A DNA stretch of 20,000 bases from Conus ventricosus (Eukaryota; Mollusca; Gastropoda; Neogastropoda; Conidae): NCBI GenBank assembly GCA_018398815.1, contig CM031611.1, forward strand, positions 40,540,825 through 40,560,824, written 5' to 3'. Under the pieces are notes generated by a model that did no database searches, was not told where the DNA came from, and saw only the letters and a program-made list of their open reading frames with translations. This document shows positions 19,272 through 20,000 of this stretch, one piece after another (position 1 is the first letter of the stretch; every line of letters starts with the position of its first letter). The position numbers and the translations under genes were made by a program.

Positions 19272-20000
19272 CTTTGATTATTGTCGCAAATATTGCTCTT
19301 GAGGCTTGGCCGTGAAACGGGAACACACTGTAAAGCACGAAGTACGCGCTATGTACAGGTAATGTCTTATCATTGCAACTATCTCACATTGCATTTAGAC
19401 ATTACATCTTAGAAATCGTTAAATATTGTCACACCTGCAGGTTAGATTAATTTCACTTACAACAGTGAAATGTTTTCAATAGCTTCGCAGAAGCACAACG
19501 AACTCTGCAAACTGTTCAGATATACAGTTAAATTAAACTATGAGCATACCGTTATTAGTCTATTAATGCATTGTAGTTATGATGAAAGTCAATTCTTAGT
19601 TTTTCTGAAGCGTGAATTACGCACCCCCTGGAGTAGTCATAAACAATAACTATTTTAACACTGGTTTGGAGTCTTTTTTTCTCTTAGAAACGATAAAGCA
19701 GCTCGAATTACAATGATCAGTTCGAACAATTATTTGGTAAAATAATATGGAGGTTCCAGGCAGTAGGTCCAAGTTAAGACATGACGTCATCGTCAATGAC
19801 GCTGTCATGATGTGATGTACACAATCTCTTGTTCAGGAGGATTCTGTCTGGAGAACTAACTACGAATGACAAGTGAAAAAAACTGTAGGCTTCACAGGCT
19901 TTTATTTTTTATTGAAAAGAAAAGCAGACGCCTCCGTTATGAGCAATGGAAAGTTTAAAAATCACCCGTTTGTGTTACTATGAACCGATTGCGATGTAAG
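19271..20000. other. Unique AT-rich right end, no gene recognised
   Basis: No array or long open frame. ATTTCACT (19450-19457) and AGTGAAAT (19464-19471) form an 8-bp hairpin, and GCTTC/GAAGC (19482-19494) a 5-bp hairpin just after it. Both are within what chance allows in AT-rich DNA. A CRE-containing imperfect palindrome is listed separately. Confidence 0.6.
19780..19809. promoter_or_regulatory. CRE palindrome inside an imperfect 30-bp hairpin
   Basis: TGACGTCA at 19782-19789 is the full CRE/ATF consensus. The surrounding 30 bp can fold as CATGA (19780-19784) with TCATG (19805-19809), and CGTCAT (19785-19790) with ATGACG (19796-19801), with a 3-nt bulge and a 5-nt loop. No adjacent gene is identified, so use as a control site is speculative. 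Confidence 0.3.

Noticed and set aside
19450..19494. Two adjacent hairpins as a terminator or histone-type stem-loop
   Set aside because: 8-bp and 5-bp stems are at chance level in AT-rich DNA; the histone stem-loop consensus is absent and no gene precedes them.

Overview
This window looks like non-coding, repeat-dense DNA from a eukaryotic (metazoan) nuclear genome. The evidence is long dinucleotide microsatellites (CT, GT/CA, GA), GAT trinucleotide tracts, poly-G/poly-C runs of 17-29 bases, and many classical minisatellites with 33-64 bp units. There is no compact gene packing, no ribosome-binding-site-led ORF series, no rRNA and no convincing tRNA. The texture resembles a marine invertebrate, possibly a gastropod mollusc, but that taxon is only an impression. 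I recognise no protein-coding gene with confidence. Most long open frames are by-products of stop-free tandem repeats.

Layout, left to right: a 49-bp TATA-rich array (1-807, cut by the window edge); a 33-bp array with variable G runs (859-2779); a poly-C/CA/CT patch (2873-3100); a 45-bp array able to read as a 15-residue repeat, with nested higher-order structure (3213-4363); a GAC/GAT tract (4711-4923); a 39-bp array that appears related to the 45-bp family (5325-5524); a two-variant 51-bp array carrying the longest open frame, 431 codons on the minus strand (5929-7047); a mostly unique block with homopolymers, a paired CRE-like site, a 40-bp duplication and a decayed 21-bp repeat (7304-9400); a GC-rich segment with three CCAAT boxes (about 9600-9700); a compound CT/CTGT/CT/CA microsatellite (10132-10308); a 37-bp hairpin- and E-box-bearing array (10684-11571); unique DNA (11572-13907) with small duplications; a 64-bp array (13909-14865); unique DNA; a 36/44-bp array (15850-16800); more compound microsatellites; and a unique right end (19271-20000).

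The eight arrays of 33-64 bp units total about 8 kb (roughly 40% of the window), and simple-sequence tracts add perhaps another 7%. The arrays differ in sequence but share habits. Units are highly alike within an array, have two or three co-segregating variants, and are separated by a few hundred bases of ordinary DNA.

The least easily explained non-array structure is at 18262-18382. Two perfect inverted pairs (9 bp and 12 bp) are arranged in crossed order A-B...A'-B', the topology of an RNA pseudoknot, with a 6-bp hairpin in the central loop. A diverged set of the same short motifs recurs at 13589-13641. This, the 39/45-bp family relationship and the hidden 21-bp heptad-like repeat are the main candidates for something undescribed. 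None is proven to have a function.
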